A stretch of DNA of 64,000 bases from an uncultured Collinsella sp. (lineage in GTDB: Bacteria; Actinomycetota; Coriobacteriia; Coriobacteriales; Coriobacteriaceae). Position numbers and translations under genes: made by a program. The notes under the pieces are model-generated. The model saw only the letters and a program-made list of their open reading frames with translations, ran no database searches and was not told the DNA's origin. The stretch lies in contig CAKTUH010000004.1 of NCBI GenBank assembly GCA_934621885.1, forward strand, positions 1 through 64,000. Direction: 5' to 3'. The first letter of the stretch is position 1. Each line of letters opens with the position of its first letter. Positions 16,032 through 24,224 of this stretch are shown here, in pieces.

Positions 16032-17423
16032 TCAATTCCAAGACTGTTGATGCTCTTCGTAAGTCTTCGAGAAATACTCCTCGTCCTGCGTAATGTAGAA
16101 ATACAGGTCATCGGAGTCGGTCGGCTCAAGCGTGGCCTTGAGCGCCTCGAGCGACGGAGAGCAGATGGGCGTGGGCGGCAGGCCCTCGTGCTTGTATGTG
16201 TTGTAGGGGCTATCGCTCTGCAGATCGTCGGCGGTAACCTCGCCACCGGTGACATACATCATGGTCGCATCGCTGTTGAGATAACGCAGGCCATCGAGCT
16301 TACCCGCCAGGCGGTTATAGAAAACCGAGGCAACGTGTGCGCGCTGATCGGCGTTGAGGCCCTCACGCTCGACGATGGAGGCAAGGTTAACGATGTCGTA
16401 ATCGGACATCTCCACACCGTAGCGCTCCTTGATCTTGGCCTCGCAGCTGGCAAAGTCGAGCGACTTGTACTCGGTGTTGAACTGGTCGAGCATGGCACGA
16501 ATCACGTCATCGGCAGACGGGTCCTTGCCAAGCGAATACGTCTTGGGAAACAGGAAGCCCTCAAGCGAATCATTTGCAGCGCCTTCGAGGAAGCCATAGT
16601 CCTTCACATAGTTGGAGGCCTTTGCCTGATTGAGGAAGTCCTCCTTGGAGATGCTGTCGTATGCCGCGGCCACGCGATCGGCAACCTGGTCGACCGTCAG
16701 GCCCTCAGGAATCGTCAGAGCATCGGAGCCCGCATTGGGGCCTTCCATGAGCTGCTGGACGACCTTGGTCGCGTCCATGAGCGTGGTAAACGAGTAGGTG
16801 CCAGGCTTGAGCGACATGTCGGCGTTGAGCTTTTTGACCGCCGCGTAATACTCCTTGGGATTCTCGACGATATGGTTCTCGGAAAGGATCGAGGCGATGG
16901 TATCGCCCGATGCACCCTCGGGAATCGTGATCGTGACCTGCTGGCCGGCAGCAACCTTCGTATCCTCACCGGCAAAGAAGCCCTTGACGGCTGGCACGAC
17001 AAAGAAGGCAATCGCAGCAAGCGCGAGCACGGCTACCACGGCGCCGATAATCATGGGCACCGGGGAGCTCTTCTTTTTGGTACCACGGCGAGTGTGCGTG
17101 TTATAGCTCGAGCGCGTGGCCGGAGCTACACCATGAGTGCCATGAGAACGATGTGCGTGCGTGTGCGACTGAGGGGCCTGCGCGCGCTGCATCGGGGCTT
17201 GCTGCTTAAAGCGAGCGCCGCCAGCGGGCTGCGCGGGACGAGCGGCGGACTGTTGAGCTGCACGCTGGGTAGGCTGGACCGCGCGCGAGGAGGGCTGCGC
17301 CGGACGCGCAACAGGCTGAGCCGCACGTTGCGTCGGCTGCACCGGACGCTGACCGGGCTGTGCGGAGCGCGGCGCGGGCTGACCCTGGCGATTCGGCTGG
17401 CGCGGATCGGAAGCGCTAGACAT
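16032..17423 (-). CDS. mltG: Endolytic murein transglycosylase MltG
   Basis: 463 residues. MltG cuts nascent glycan strands at the outer face of the membrane and sets peptidoglycan strand length. Layout: a cytoplasmic N-terminal ~120 residues very rich in Gln, Pro, Ala and Arg with near-repeats of QPTQRAAQ and a His patch (HTHAHRSHGTHG), one membrane helix (about 124-145), a LysM-like part, then the YceG domain with IVEREGLNADQ bearing the catalytic Glu. The long disordered tail is an addition to the E. coli form and could bind cytoplasmic partners. Its start overlaps ruvX by 8 bp, with GGAGG upstream. Confidence 0.93.
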   Translation of the reverse strand: MSSASDPRQPNRQGQPAPRSAQPGQRPVQPTQRAAQPVARPAQPSSRAVQPTQRAAQQSAARPAQPAGGARFKQQAPMQRAQAPQSHTHAHRSHGTHGVAPATRSSYNTHTRRGTKKKSSPVPMIIGAVVAVLALAAIAFFVVPAVKGFFAGEDTKVAAGQQVTITIPEGASGDTIASILSENHIVENPKEYYAAVKKLNADMSLKPGTYSFTTLMDATKVVQQLMEGPNAGSDALTIPEGLTVDQVADRVAAAYDSISKEDFLNQAKASNYVKDYGFLEGAANDSLEGFLFPKTYSLGKDPSADDVIRAMLDQFNTEYKSLDFASCEAKIKERYGVEMSDYDIVNLASIVEREGLNADQRAHVASVFYNRLAGKLDGLRYLNSDATMMYVTGGEVTADDLQSDSPYNTYKHEGLPPTPICSPSLEALKATLEPTDSDDLYFYITQDEEYFSKTYEEHQQSWN

Positions 17424-17844
17424 GCTGGACCTCCTCGTTCTTGCGATCGAGCCACGTCTGCAAAAACAGGCTGGCAGCGATCATGTCAATCTTGCCCCTC
17501 ATCTGCTTTTCGTTGAGTCCCTGCTCGCGCAGGATGCGCTTGGCCTCTTGCGATGACAGACGCTCGTCCTCAAACTCCAGCGGAAGATCGAGCTCGTCGG
17601 CAATCTTTTGGGCCACGGCGGCGACGCGCTCGGCCTGAGGGCCGGGCTCGCCGGCCATGGTCAGGGGACGTCCGCTTACCAGAATGTCGGGCTCATAGTC
17701 CTCGACCAGGTAGCGAAACGTCTTAGCCATACCAGTGACCTCGGCAGCCGGGAGCACCTTGACGGGCATCGCCATCTTGCCATCACGGCTCGAGACGGCA
17801 ATGCCAATCCTGGTCTCCCCAATGTCCAGTGCGAGCGCGACCAC
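17416..17844 (-). CDS. ruvX: RuvX/YqgF-family Holliday junction resolvase-like nuclease
   Basis: 142 residues, RNase H-like fold. Catalytic acidic residues are visible in LALDIGETRIGIAVS (Asp), FEDERLSSQEAKRIL (Glu/Asp) and KIDMIAASLFLQ (Asp). The family resolves recombination intermediates and/or matures the 16S rRNA 5' end. The start is GTG at 17844 with no strong Shine-Dalgarno, 17 bp after the alaS stop, so it may depend on read-through translation. alaS-ruvX-mltG order is typical. Confidence 0.93.
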   Translation of the reverse strand: MVALALDIGETRIGIAVSSRDGKMAMPVKVLPAAEVTGMAKTFRYLVEDYEPDILVSGRPLTMAGEPGPQAERVAAVAQKIADELDLPLEFEDERLSSQEAKRILREQGLNEKQMRGKIDMIAASLFLQTWLDRKNEEVQHV

Positions 17845-17861
17845 AGCGACTACTTAGGTTC

Positions 17862-20519
17862 TTAGGCGCCGAGCGCGGTCTTGGCGGCCGCGAGGGCATC
17901 GGCGATACCGGCGGCGTTCTTGCCACCGGCCTGGGCCATGTTGGGACGACCGCCACCGCGACCGTCGACCAGGCCCGCGATCTGCTTGATCACGTTACCG
18001 GCGTGGAAACCGGCCTTGACGGCGTCATCGGAACCGGCGGCGAGCAGGGCCGGGGTGCCCTTCTCGGTCACGCTGGCGACGACGCAGGCGACGGGGCCGG
18101 CAACCTTCTGGTGCACGGTATCCCACACGTTGCGCAGGTCAGCTGCCTCGAGGCCCTGGAGCTCAGCGACAACGAGCTTGTAGCCGTCGAGCTCGACAGC
18201 GGCGTCGATGGCGCCGGAGATGGCATCGGAGGAGCCACCGGTGAGCGCCTTCTTGAGCTTGTTGGAAGTCTCGCGCAGCTCGGCCTGCAGGTTCTCAACG
18301 CGGGCGGGAACCTCGTCGACGCGGCACTTGAGCGCGGCGGCAGCGGCGTCAACGAGCGCCAGGCGGTCGGCCATGTAGTCGAGCGCGCCCTTGGAGGTCA
18401 CGGCCTCGATACGGCGGACGTTCGAGCCCGTGGAAGACTCGGAAATGATCTTGAACAGGCCGATCTCGGCAGTGTTGGCGGCATGCGTACCACCGCAGAG
18501 CTCGCGGGAGAACGGATGATCCTCGGCGCCCACGGAGACGACGCGCACGACGTCCCCGTACTTCTCGCCAAACAGGGCGACAGCGCCGGCAGCCTTGGCC
18601 TCGTCGATGCCCATGACGCGGGTCACGACCGGCTTGGAAGCGAAGATCTGTTGGTTGACCAGGTCCTCGACAGCCTTGAGCTGCTCGGAAGACAGGGCCT
18701 CGAAGTGCGTGAAGTCAAAGCGCAGGTGCTCGGGCGTCACCAGCGAGCCGGCCTGGGAGACATGCTCGCCCAGGACCTGCTTAAGGGCGGCGTCGAGCAG
18801 GTGCGTAGCGGTGTGGTTGCGGCGCAGGAAGCCACGGCGCTCGGCGTCGAGCGCGGCGGTCACGGCAGCACCGACGGTCAGTGTGCCCTCGGCAACGTGA
18901 GCGACATGCGCATACAGGCCGTTGTGGTTCTTGGTGTCGGAAACGGTCAGCACAACGCCCTCGGCGGAAAGCTCGCCGGCGTCGCCCTGCTGGCCACCCA
19001 TCTCGGCATAGAACGGGGTGCGATCGAGCACGACCTCGACGTCCTCGCCGGCGGCAGCGGACTCGACGGACTCGCCGTTGCGCACGATGGCGACAACCTT
19101 GGCGCCCTCGATCACATCGTTGTCATAGCCGTCGAACTCGGTCGCGGCGACCTTATCGGAAAGCTCGACCCACACGTCGTTGAAGCTGCCCCAGGCATCG
19201 CCCTTGGCGTTGGCGCGGGCGCGAGCCTTCTGGTCCTCCATGCAGGCGGTGAAGCCGTCCATGTCGACGTCGTGACCAGCGGTGCCGGCGATCTCGACGG
19301 TCAGGTCGATGGGGAAACCAAAGGTGTCGTGCAGCTTAAAGGCAACATCGCCCGGAAGGACAGCGCCCTCGGAAAGCGCTGCCAGGGCCTCGTCCAGGTA
19401 GACGCGGCCGTTGTCGAGCGTCGTGGAGAAGCGCTCCTCCTCGGAGGCGACGATGCCCTTGACGAGCGCGACGTTCTTGAGCAGCTCGGGATAGGCCTCG
19501 CCCATCTGAGCGTTGACCTCATCGATGAACTTGGTCAGGAAGGCGCCCTCGATGCCCAGCAGGCGGCCGTGGAACACGGCGCGGCGGAGCAGGCGGCGCA
19601 GGACGTACTCGCGACCCTCGTTGCCGGGCAGGATGCCGTCGGAAATCATGAAGTCGACGGCACGGGAGTGGTCGGCGATAATGCGCAGAGAGCGGCTGGC
19701 ACCGGAGTAATCGTCAGCGACATAGGTCTTGCCGCTGATCTCCTCGCCCAGCTTGATAAGGTGCTGCATCAGATCGCCATCGTAGTTGGCGGTCTTGTGC
19801 TGCATGATAGCGGCCATGCGCTCCAGGCCCATGCCCGTATCGAGGTTGCGGTGCGGCAGCTCCGGCATGGAGCCGTCCTCCTGGCGGTCGTACTGAGTAA
19901 ACACGAGGTTCCAGAACTCCAGGAAGCGGTCGCAGTCGCAACCGGGCTTGCAGTCGGGCTTGCCGCAGCCGACCTCCTCGCCCATGTCAAAGTAGATCTC
20001 GGAGCACGGACCGCAGGGGCCGGTGGGGCCAGCAGCCCAGAAGTTGTCATCCTCGCCCAGACGGGAGATGTGGTCCTCGGCAACGCCCAGGGAACGCCAC
20101 ACGTCGTGGGTCTCATCGTCCTCGGTAAAGACGGTGAAGTACAGGCGGTCGAGCGGCAGCTTGAACTCCTTGGTGATGAGCTCAAAAGCCCAGGCGCAGG
20201 CCTGCTGCTTGGAGACGCCGCCAAAGGAGAAGTCGCCGAGCATCTCGAAGAAGGACAGGTGACGGCCATCCTCGCCGATGCAGTCGATATCGTTGGTGCG
20301 GACGCACTTCTGGCAGGAGATCGCGCCGATCTCCTTCATGGTCTTCTTGCCCTGGTAGTACTCCTTAAACTGGTTCATGCCGGCGTTGGCAAGCAGCAGC
20401 GAAGGATCGTCGGGGACGAGGGACGAAGAAGGATAGAGCTTAAGACCGCGCTCCTCAAAGAAGTTGAGGAACTTAGAGCGGATCTCGGCCGTAGTCATTG
20501 ACGGGTAGTCAGCACTCAT
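17862..20519 (-). CDS. alaS: Alanyl-tRNA synthetase
   Basis: 885 residues, normal for AlaRS. N-terminal class II catalytic domain (IRSKFLNFFEERGLK, GMNQFKEYY), tRNA recognition region, editing domain with zinc ligands in NHTATHLLDAAL and CGGTHAANTAEIG, and a C-terminal DHHA1 domain ending GGGRPNMAQAGGK. It charges tRNA-Ala and clears mischarged Ser and Gly. The start ATG at 20519 has GAGGAG nine bases upstream; an open extension to 20609 lacks family sequence. An upstream hairpin (20598-20621) is probably a terminator of earlier transcription. No T-box features were seen in its leader. Confidence 0.97.
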   Translation of the reverse strand: MSADYPSMTTAEIRSKFLNFFEERGLKLYPSSSLVPDDPSLLLANAGMNQFKEYYQGKKTMKEIGAISCQKCVRTNDIDCIGEDGRHLSFFEMLGDFSFGGVSKQQACAWAFELITKEFKLPLDRLYFTVFTEDDETHDVWRSLGVAEDHISRLGEDDNFWAAGPTGPCGPCSEIYFDMGEEVGCGKPDCKPGCDCDRFLEFWNLVFTQYDRQEDGSMPELPHRNLDTGMGLERMAAIMQHKTANYDGDLMQHLIKLGEEISGKTYVADDYSGASRSLRIIADHSRAVDFMISDGILPGNEGREYVLRRLLRRAVFHGRLLGIEGAFLTKFIDEVNAQMGEAYPELLKNVALVKGIVASEEERFSTTLDNGRVYLDEALAALSEGAVLPGDVAFKLHDTFGFPIDLTVEIAGTAGHDVDMDGFTACMEDQKARARANAKGDAWGSFNDVWVELSDKVAATEFDGYDNDVIEGAKVVAIVRNGESVESAAAGEDVEVVLDRTPFYAEMGGQQGDAGELSAEGVVLTVSDTKNHNGLYAHVAHVAEGTLTVGAAVTAALDAERRGFLRRNHTATHLLDAALKQVLGEHVSQAGSLVTPEHLRFDFTHFEALSSEQLKAVEDLVNQQIFASKPVVTRVMGIDEAKAAGAVALFGEKYGDVVRVVSVGAEDHPFSRELCGGTHAANTAEIGLFKIISESSTGSNVRRIEAVTSKGALDYMADRLALVDAAAAALKCRVDEVPARVENLQAELRETSNKLKKALTGGSSDAISGAIDAAVELDGYKLVVAELQGLEAADLRNVWDTVHQKVAGPVACVVASVTEKGTPALLAAGSDDAVKAGFHAGNVIKQIAGLVDGRGGGRPNMAQAGGKNAAGIADALAAAKTALGA

Positions 20520-20590
20520 AGAGGGAATCTCCTCGGTTTCACATCGAAACAGTTCAAACGTAACGATATTACCATCCCACCGCGCCTGTG

Positions 20591-20621
20591 CAAAAAAGAG
20601 GGCCGCCAAACAGCGACCCTC
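20591..20621 (-). terminator. Terminator upstream of alaS
   Basis: GAGGGCCGC (20598-20606) and GCGACCCTC (20613-20621) form a hairpin with one mismatch, followed by TTTTTT on the minus strand. It probably ends leftward transcription from the AI-2E exporter operon before alaS. Confidence 0.65.
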
Positions 20622-20714
20622 CAGCGAAAGTGCACGTTATTTAGGACAATCATATTCTTTGAAAAAAATGGCTGTTGTAGAATTACATATAAGCGTCACC
20701 GGAAGGAGCGATCG

Positions 20715-20954
20715 ATGAAAAGCAAACGATTTGTCCTGAATGCACTTCTGGTAGTAGCACTTTTAGTGCTTTTGGCTTTCACCTGCTGGTACGCAAACCA
20801 ACCAGCATTTGGCTACGTATTGTATGCAGTAATGTCCGGCGATAAGACTTATTACGCTCTACGCGCAATTGACATTCTCTATTTCTATGTAGCCGGCCCC
20901 TTATCAATCGCTTTGTTAGCGTTTCTTGTCATTTACAACATCAAGAAACGCTAA
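20715..20954 (+). CDS. Small membrane protein of unknown function
   Basis: 79 residues, not recognised. A positively charged start (MKSKR) leads into a hydrophobic helix (about 7-27, ALLVVALLVLLAF), then a Tyr/Ala-rich loop (TYYALRAIDILYFY) and a second hydrophobic helix (about 56-74) ending in NIKKR. Predicted topology: two membrane helices with both basic ends inside. GGAAGGAG lies before the ATG, so translation is likely. It is plus-strand between two minus-strand operons, and its sequence is visibly richer in A+T than the neighbours, which hints at recent acquisition or a fast-evolving gene. Confidence 0.65.
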   Translation: MKSKRFVLNALLVVALLVLLAFTCWYANQPAFGYVLYAVMSGDKTYYALRAIDILYFYVAGPLSIALLAFLVIYNIKKR

Positions 20955-20960
20955 CAGGAT

Positions 20961-22376
20961 CTATTTGGAATCCGAATCGTCCATGGAGCCGTCGATGCCG
21001 GTTTTGGTATCGTCGTCTGAGTTGGTATCGTCGTCCTTGGCGAAGGGGTTCTTGAAGAAACCCGTGGCGTCGGGCTGCAGGCCCGAGAGCTTAATCCAAG
21101 GATTATCGAGCTCGGGCTTGGGCATGGCCTGGGCCTCGGGAGCGGTCTCGTTGCCGATGAGCTCAGACTCATAGATGAAGGTATCGTCACCGAGTGCGTC
21201 GTAGGCGGCGACCGGGTTGCCCTCGGCATCGCGATACGGCGTGCCCTTAAACACGGCGCCGTCGTAGGCCACGAGTTGGCGACCGGTCTCGTTCTCGAAG
21301 TAATACACGAAGATACCCTTGAGCGCTGCACACAGCGGAATGGCAATGACCATGCCGATGGGACCCATGAGTGCCGAACCGATAACGAGGGCCGTCAGGC
21401 TCATGATGGGATGCACCTGCACCGAGCTCTGCATGACCTTAGGCGAAATGACATTATCGGTGACGTTTTGGGCCACCATGGTCACGACAAGCGTCCACAA
21501 CGCCAACATGGGGCTGAACATAAAGCCGAGCACCGTGGCAATTGCCGCGCTCACCCAAGGACCGACGACCGGAACCAAGTGCATGATGCCGGTAAAAATG
21601 GCCATGAGCGCTGCATACGGATGACCGATGATCGTGAAGCCAATAAAGGCTAAAATGCCGCCGCAGATGGACGTCACGACCATGCCACGCATGTAGCCAC
21701 CAACGGAGCGCGAAAGAATGGCGACCATAAAGCGATACGAGGTCTCCTTTTCCTGGCCGAGGATGGTGCAGACCTCGTGATGCATGCGGGGATAATCGCA
21801 GGCAAGCCAGTAGGCAAGCACCAGACCAAGGAAAATGACGAACAGCTGCGAGGCCGTGTTGGTAATGAGCGGGAACACGCCTCGACCAAGCTCGGCGGCA
21901 ATCTGGGAAACATACTTCGATGCCACGGTAACGAGCGACGACAGATTATCGTCCAAGTACTCCTTGAGTGGCGTGTTGTTGAGCGTCTTCGCACGTGAGA
22001 CCATCTCGTTGAGGTCGCCACCCGCAGCGCGCAGCTGCTCGGGCAGGCGGCTCAAGACCTCCATAATCTGACCAAACAGAATCGGCGACAGAACGCAAAC
22101 GACACCGACGAGCACGGCAACGACCACGATGAGCGCGATGAGCGAACCAATGCCGCGATTCACGCCGTGATGCTCGAGCCAATTGGTAATCGGCGACATC
22201 ACAAAGGCGATGATGGAACCGACGGCAAGAAACTCAATAACCGGCGCCAAGATGCCCATGAGGTTGAAGATGACGGCAGCAATCACAATGCAGCCGACAA
22301 CAGCCCAAATGCGCAGCGTCAGAAGGCGGGTATCGCGCAACGCGCGGTCGGTTTGTTGTTGGGGGTGCTCACTCAT
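20961..22376 (-). CDS. AI-2E family transporter
   Basis: 471 residues, AI-2E/TqsA-like permease family. There are eight or so hydrophobic segments; the family region PVVGPWVSAAIATVLGFM and VISPKVMQSSVQVHPIMSL is present at about residues 275-340. Proteins of this family export autoinducer-2 or act as ion antiporters; the substrate here is unknown. A charged, Asp/Pro-rich C-terminal tail of ~100 residues is added. Its ATG overlaps the sigma factor stop as ATGA, so it is likely cotranslated with the sigma factor. Confidence 0.88.
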   Translation of the reverse strand: MSEHPQQQTDRALRDTRLLTLRIWAVVGCIVIAAVIFNLMGILAPVIEFLAVGSIIAFVMSPITNWLEHHGVNRGIGSLIALIVVVAVLVGVVCVLSPILFGQIMEVLSRLPEQLRAAGGDLNEMVSRAKTLNNTPLKEYLDDNLSSLVTVASKYVSQIAAELGRGVFPLITNTASQLFVIFLGLVLAYWLACDYPRMHHEVCTILGQEKETSYRFMVAILSRSVGGYMRGMVVTSICGGILAFIGFTIIGHPYAALMAIFTGIMHLVPVVGPWVSAAIATVLGFMFSPMLALWTLVVTMVAQNVTDNVISPKVMQSSVQVHPIMSLTALVIGSALMGPIGMVIAIPLCAALKGIFVYYFENETGRQLVAYDGAVFKGTPYRDAEGNPVAAYDALGDDTFIYESELIGNETAPEAQAMPKPELDNPWIKLSGLQPDATGFFKNPFAKDDDTNSDDDTKTGIDGSMDDSDSK

Positions 22377-23164
22377 GAACGAACCATCACTCCGTCGGGG
22401 TCGATCTTATCTTGAATCTTCTTAAGCGTGCGGCGCAGCAGACGCGAGACCTGCACCTGCGAGATGCCCAGCTTCTTGGCAATCTCGATCTGAGTCATGC
22501 CCTTTACGAAGCGCAGCTCGATGACCTCGCGCTCACGCGGCGAGAAATCGCGGATGGCTTCCTCGATTACCAGGCGGTCATCGGTAAAGTCGAGCTCGTT
22601 GTCGTCGTCGGCGTAGCGATCGAGAATCGAAGGCGCATCATCGGAATCGGACGCACCGGGGGCCTCGATGGGCACCGAGGTGTAGGCCGAGGACGATTCC
22701 ATGGCTTCGAGCACCTCGTCGACGGTCACGCCCAGGTAATCGGCGATTTCCTCAACCTTGGGCGAACGCTGGAGCTCGTTGGTGAGCTTGTCGGTGGCCT
22801 GGTTAACCTTGGCAGAGAGCTCCTGTAGACGACGCGGCACGCGCACGCTCCAACCTTTGTCGCGGAAGTGGCGCTTAATCTCACCCAAGATGGTGGGCGT
22901 GGCAAACGTCGTGAACTCAAGTCCGCGTTCAGGGTCAAAGCGGTCGATAGCCTTGAGCAGGCCCAGATAGCCGACCTGCAAAAGGTCATCGAGCGGCTCG
23001 CCGCGGTTCTTAAATTTGTTGGCAAGAAACCTTACCAGGTTCATATGGGACATGACGAGCTGCTCGCGGGCATCCGGATCACCGGTCTCCTTATAACGAC
23101 GAAACAGCTCGCGGGTTTTCTCCTTGTCCCAAGCGGTCTTGCCGCTCCGGGAACGTTCGGTCAT
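22373..23164 (-). CDS. sigB: SigB/SigF-type alternative RNA polymerase sigma factor
   Basis: 263 residues. Region 2 shows DLLQVGYLGLLKAIDRFDP and FTTFATPTILGEIKRHFRDK, region 3 RVPRRLQELSAKV, and region 4 FSPREREVIELRFVKGMTQ followed by a helix-turn-helix (EIAKKLGISQVQVSRLLRRT). This is the group 3 SigB/SigF/SigG pattern for general stress or developmental control. It is encoded directly after a small RsbW-like protein (one base between stop and start) and before an AI-2E-type transporter, so it is probably held by that protein. No anti-anti-sigma (RsbV/SpoIIAA) gene is seen nearby. Confidence 0.93.
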   Translation of the reverse strand: MTERSRSGKTAWDKEKTRELFRRYKETGDPDAREQLVMSHMNLVRFLANKFKNRGEPLDDLLQVGYLGLLKAIDRFDPERGLEFTTFATPTILGEIKRHFRDKGWSVRVPRRLQELSAKVNQATDKLTNELQRSPKVEEIADYLGVTVDEVLEAMESSSAYTSVPIEAPGASDSDDAPSILDRYADDDNELDFTDDRLVIEEAIRDFSPREREVIELRFVKGMTQIEIAKKLGISQVQVSRLLRRTLKKIQDKIDPDGVMVRS

Positions 23165-23165
23165 A

Positions 23166-23543
23166 TTAGATATCCGCCTTGAGGTCGAGGGAAAGCGTTA
23201 AGGGCGCTGTAGTCTTTTCGTAGGAGTCACACACACTCGCCAAAATGAGCTCGGCATACACGGCAGCCTGGTCATCCTCATCGACAGTCGCCTGGTCCCC
23301 AAAGGTAAAGGTCATGCCCACATGCGATTCGTCGACATCGAATTTAATCGAGATATCGTCGGAATCAACAGCCGTGCAGCCAAAGATAAAGGCCTCCTCG
23401 GCAGCCATGCGGATATCCTCGATGCGATCGACGGACATAGAACACAGGGCGCCGACGTTGGCGGCCGTCATGCGCACCAAGCGCGCGAGACGCGGATCGC
23501 CGGCAACGCTCAGCGTGATGGGGCAGGTTGCTTCACTACTCAT
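23166..23543 (-). CDS. RsbW/SpoIIAB-like anti-sigma protein with degenerate ATP site
   Basis: 125 residues. The N-terminal half resembles anti-sigma kinases of the RsbW/SpoIIAB (GHKL) family: RIEDIRMAAEEAFIFGC aligns with the N-box helix. However, the conserved Asn of SEAxxNAxxH is missing, the G1 box (DxGxG) reads FGDQATV, and the second glycine box is absent; the protein is also shorter than the usual 140-160 residues. It probably binds the adjacent sigma factor without kinase activity; this is inference from the residues and context. Its ATG at 23543 overlaps the preceding gene by 8 bp and has GAGGAG upstream. Confidence 0.7.
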   Translation of the reverse strand: MSSEATCPITLSVAGDPRLARLVRMTAANVGALCSMSVDRIEDIRMAAEEAFIFGCTAVDSDDISIKFDVDESHVGMTFTFGDQATVDEDDQAAVYAELILASVCDSYEKTTAPLTLSLDLKADI

Positions 23544-24129
23544 CGCAGGACTCCTCGGAGGTCTCGGCGGGCGTATAGGTGTAATACTGAGCAGGCTTAG
23601 CAGCGGGCATCTGAGCCGCATCCGTACCATCGGTGGCCTCGTCCTCAGCCTTGCCAATCAGAACGCGCTCGGTAGGCTGCTCGGCCTCAGCGGCGGCAGC
23701 GGCGAGCTTGCGATCGGCGTCAGCTGCAGGAGCCTTCACCTTATTGAAGAGCTTCTGCACGGCGCCAGCAGCAGAATCAGTCACGCTCGATACAGCATTG
23801 CTGGCCTCAGCCACGCTGCCCGTAACCTCGGAGATGTCGCGAACTACCGCCTCAACCTCAACGAGGTTAGACGTCAGGGCGTCAACGGCAGTCTTGCTCG
23901 ACTTGAGGAGCGGCTCAACCTGTGCCAGCGCGGGGGTGAGCTCATCGACAGCCCCATCGAGCTTTGCCACCACGGGCTGTGCCTCGGCGAGCGTGTTGTT
24001 AAGGTCACTCACCGTCTTGTCGAGCGAATCAACGACGGTGCGGGTCTTGCGCAGGGTAAGCGCGAGCTCGACAACAGCCCACACGCCGGCAATGGCGAGC
24101 ACCAGCAGGGCGATTTGAATGGGACTCAT
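23536..24129 (-). CDS. Membrane-anchored DUF948-like protein
   Basis: 197 residues. A single N-terminal membrane helix (IALLVLAIAGVWAVVELAL, about residues 6-24) is followed by a long Ala/Val/Asp/Glu-rich helical region (about 30-145) that looks like coiled coil, then an Ala-rich tail with QYYTYTPAETSE at the end. This is the layout of DUF948 proteins (YtxG-like general stress proteins in Bacillus). Function unknown. Its position before the anti-sigma and sigma genes, with an 8-bp overlap, suggests a stress operon. The start ATG 24129 has GGGAGG upstream. Confidence 0.7.
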   Translation of the reverse strand: MSPIQIALLVLAIAGVWAVVELALTLRKTRTVVDSLDKTVSDLNNTLAEAQPVVAKLDGAVDELTPALAQVEPLLKSSKTAVDALTSNLVEVEAVVRDISEVTGSVAEASNAVSSVTDSAAGAVQKLFNKVKAPAADADRKLAAAAAEAEQPTERVLIGKAEDEATDGTDAAQMPAAKPAQYYTYTPAETSEESCDE

Positions 24130-24224
24130 ACAAGCCTCCCGGAAAAATCGAAATACAGACGCTGTCCATGGTACCCCAAAGAAGGGCAAAGATACCCAAA
24201 GGGAATGTGCAAGGTGCCAATGAC

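Noticed and set aside
17829..20501. 890-codon open frame opposite alaS
   Set aside because: Antisense shadow of alaS; Leu/Gly/Val/Asp-rich with no motifs.
20520..20714. Possible T-box or riboswitch in front of alaS
   Set aside because: Only one terminator-like hairpin is present; no AGTA, specifier or GGGTGG elements were found.
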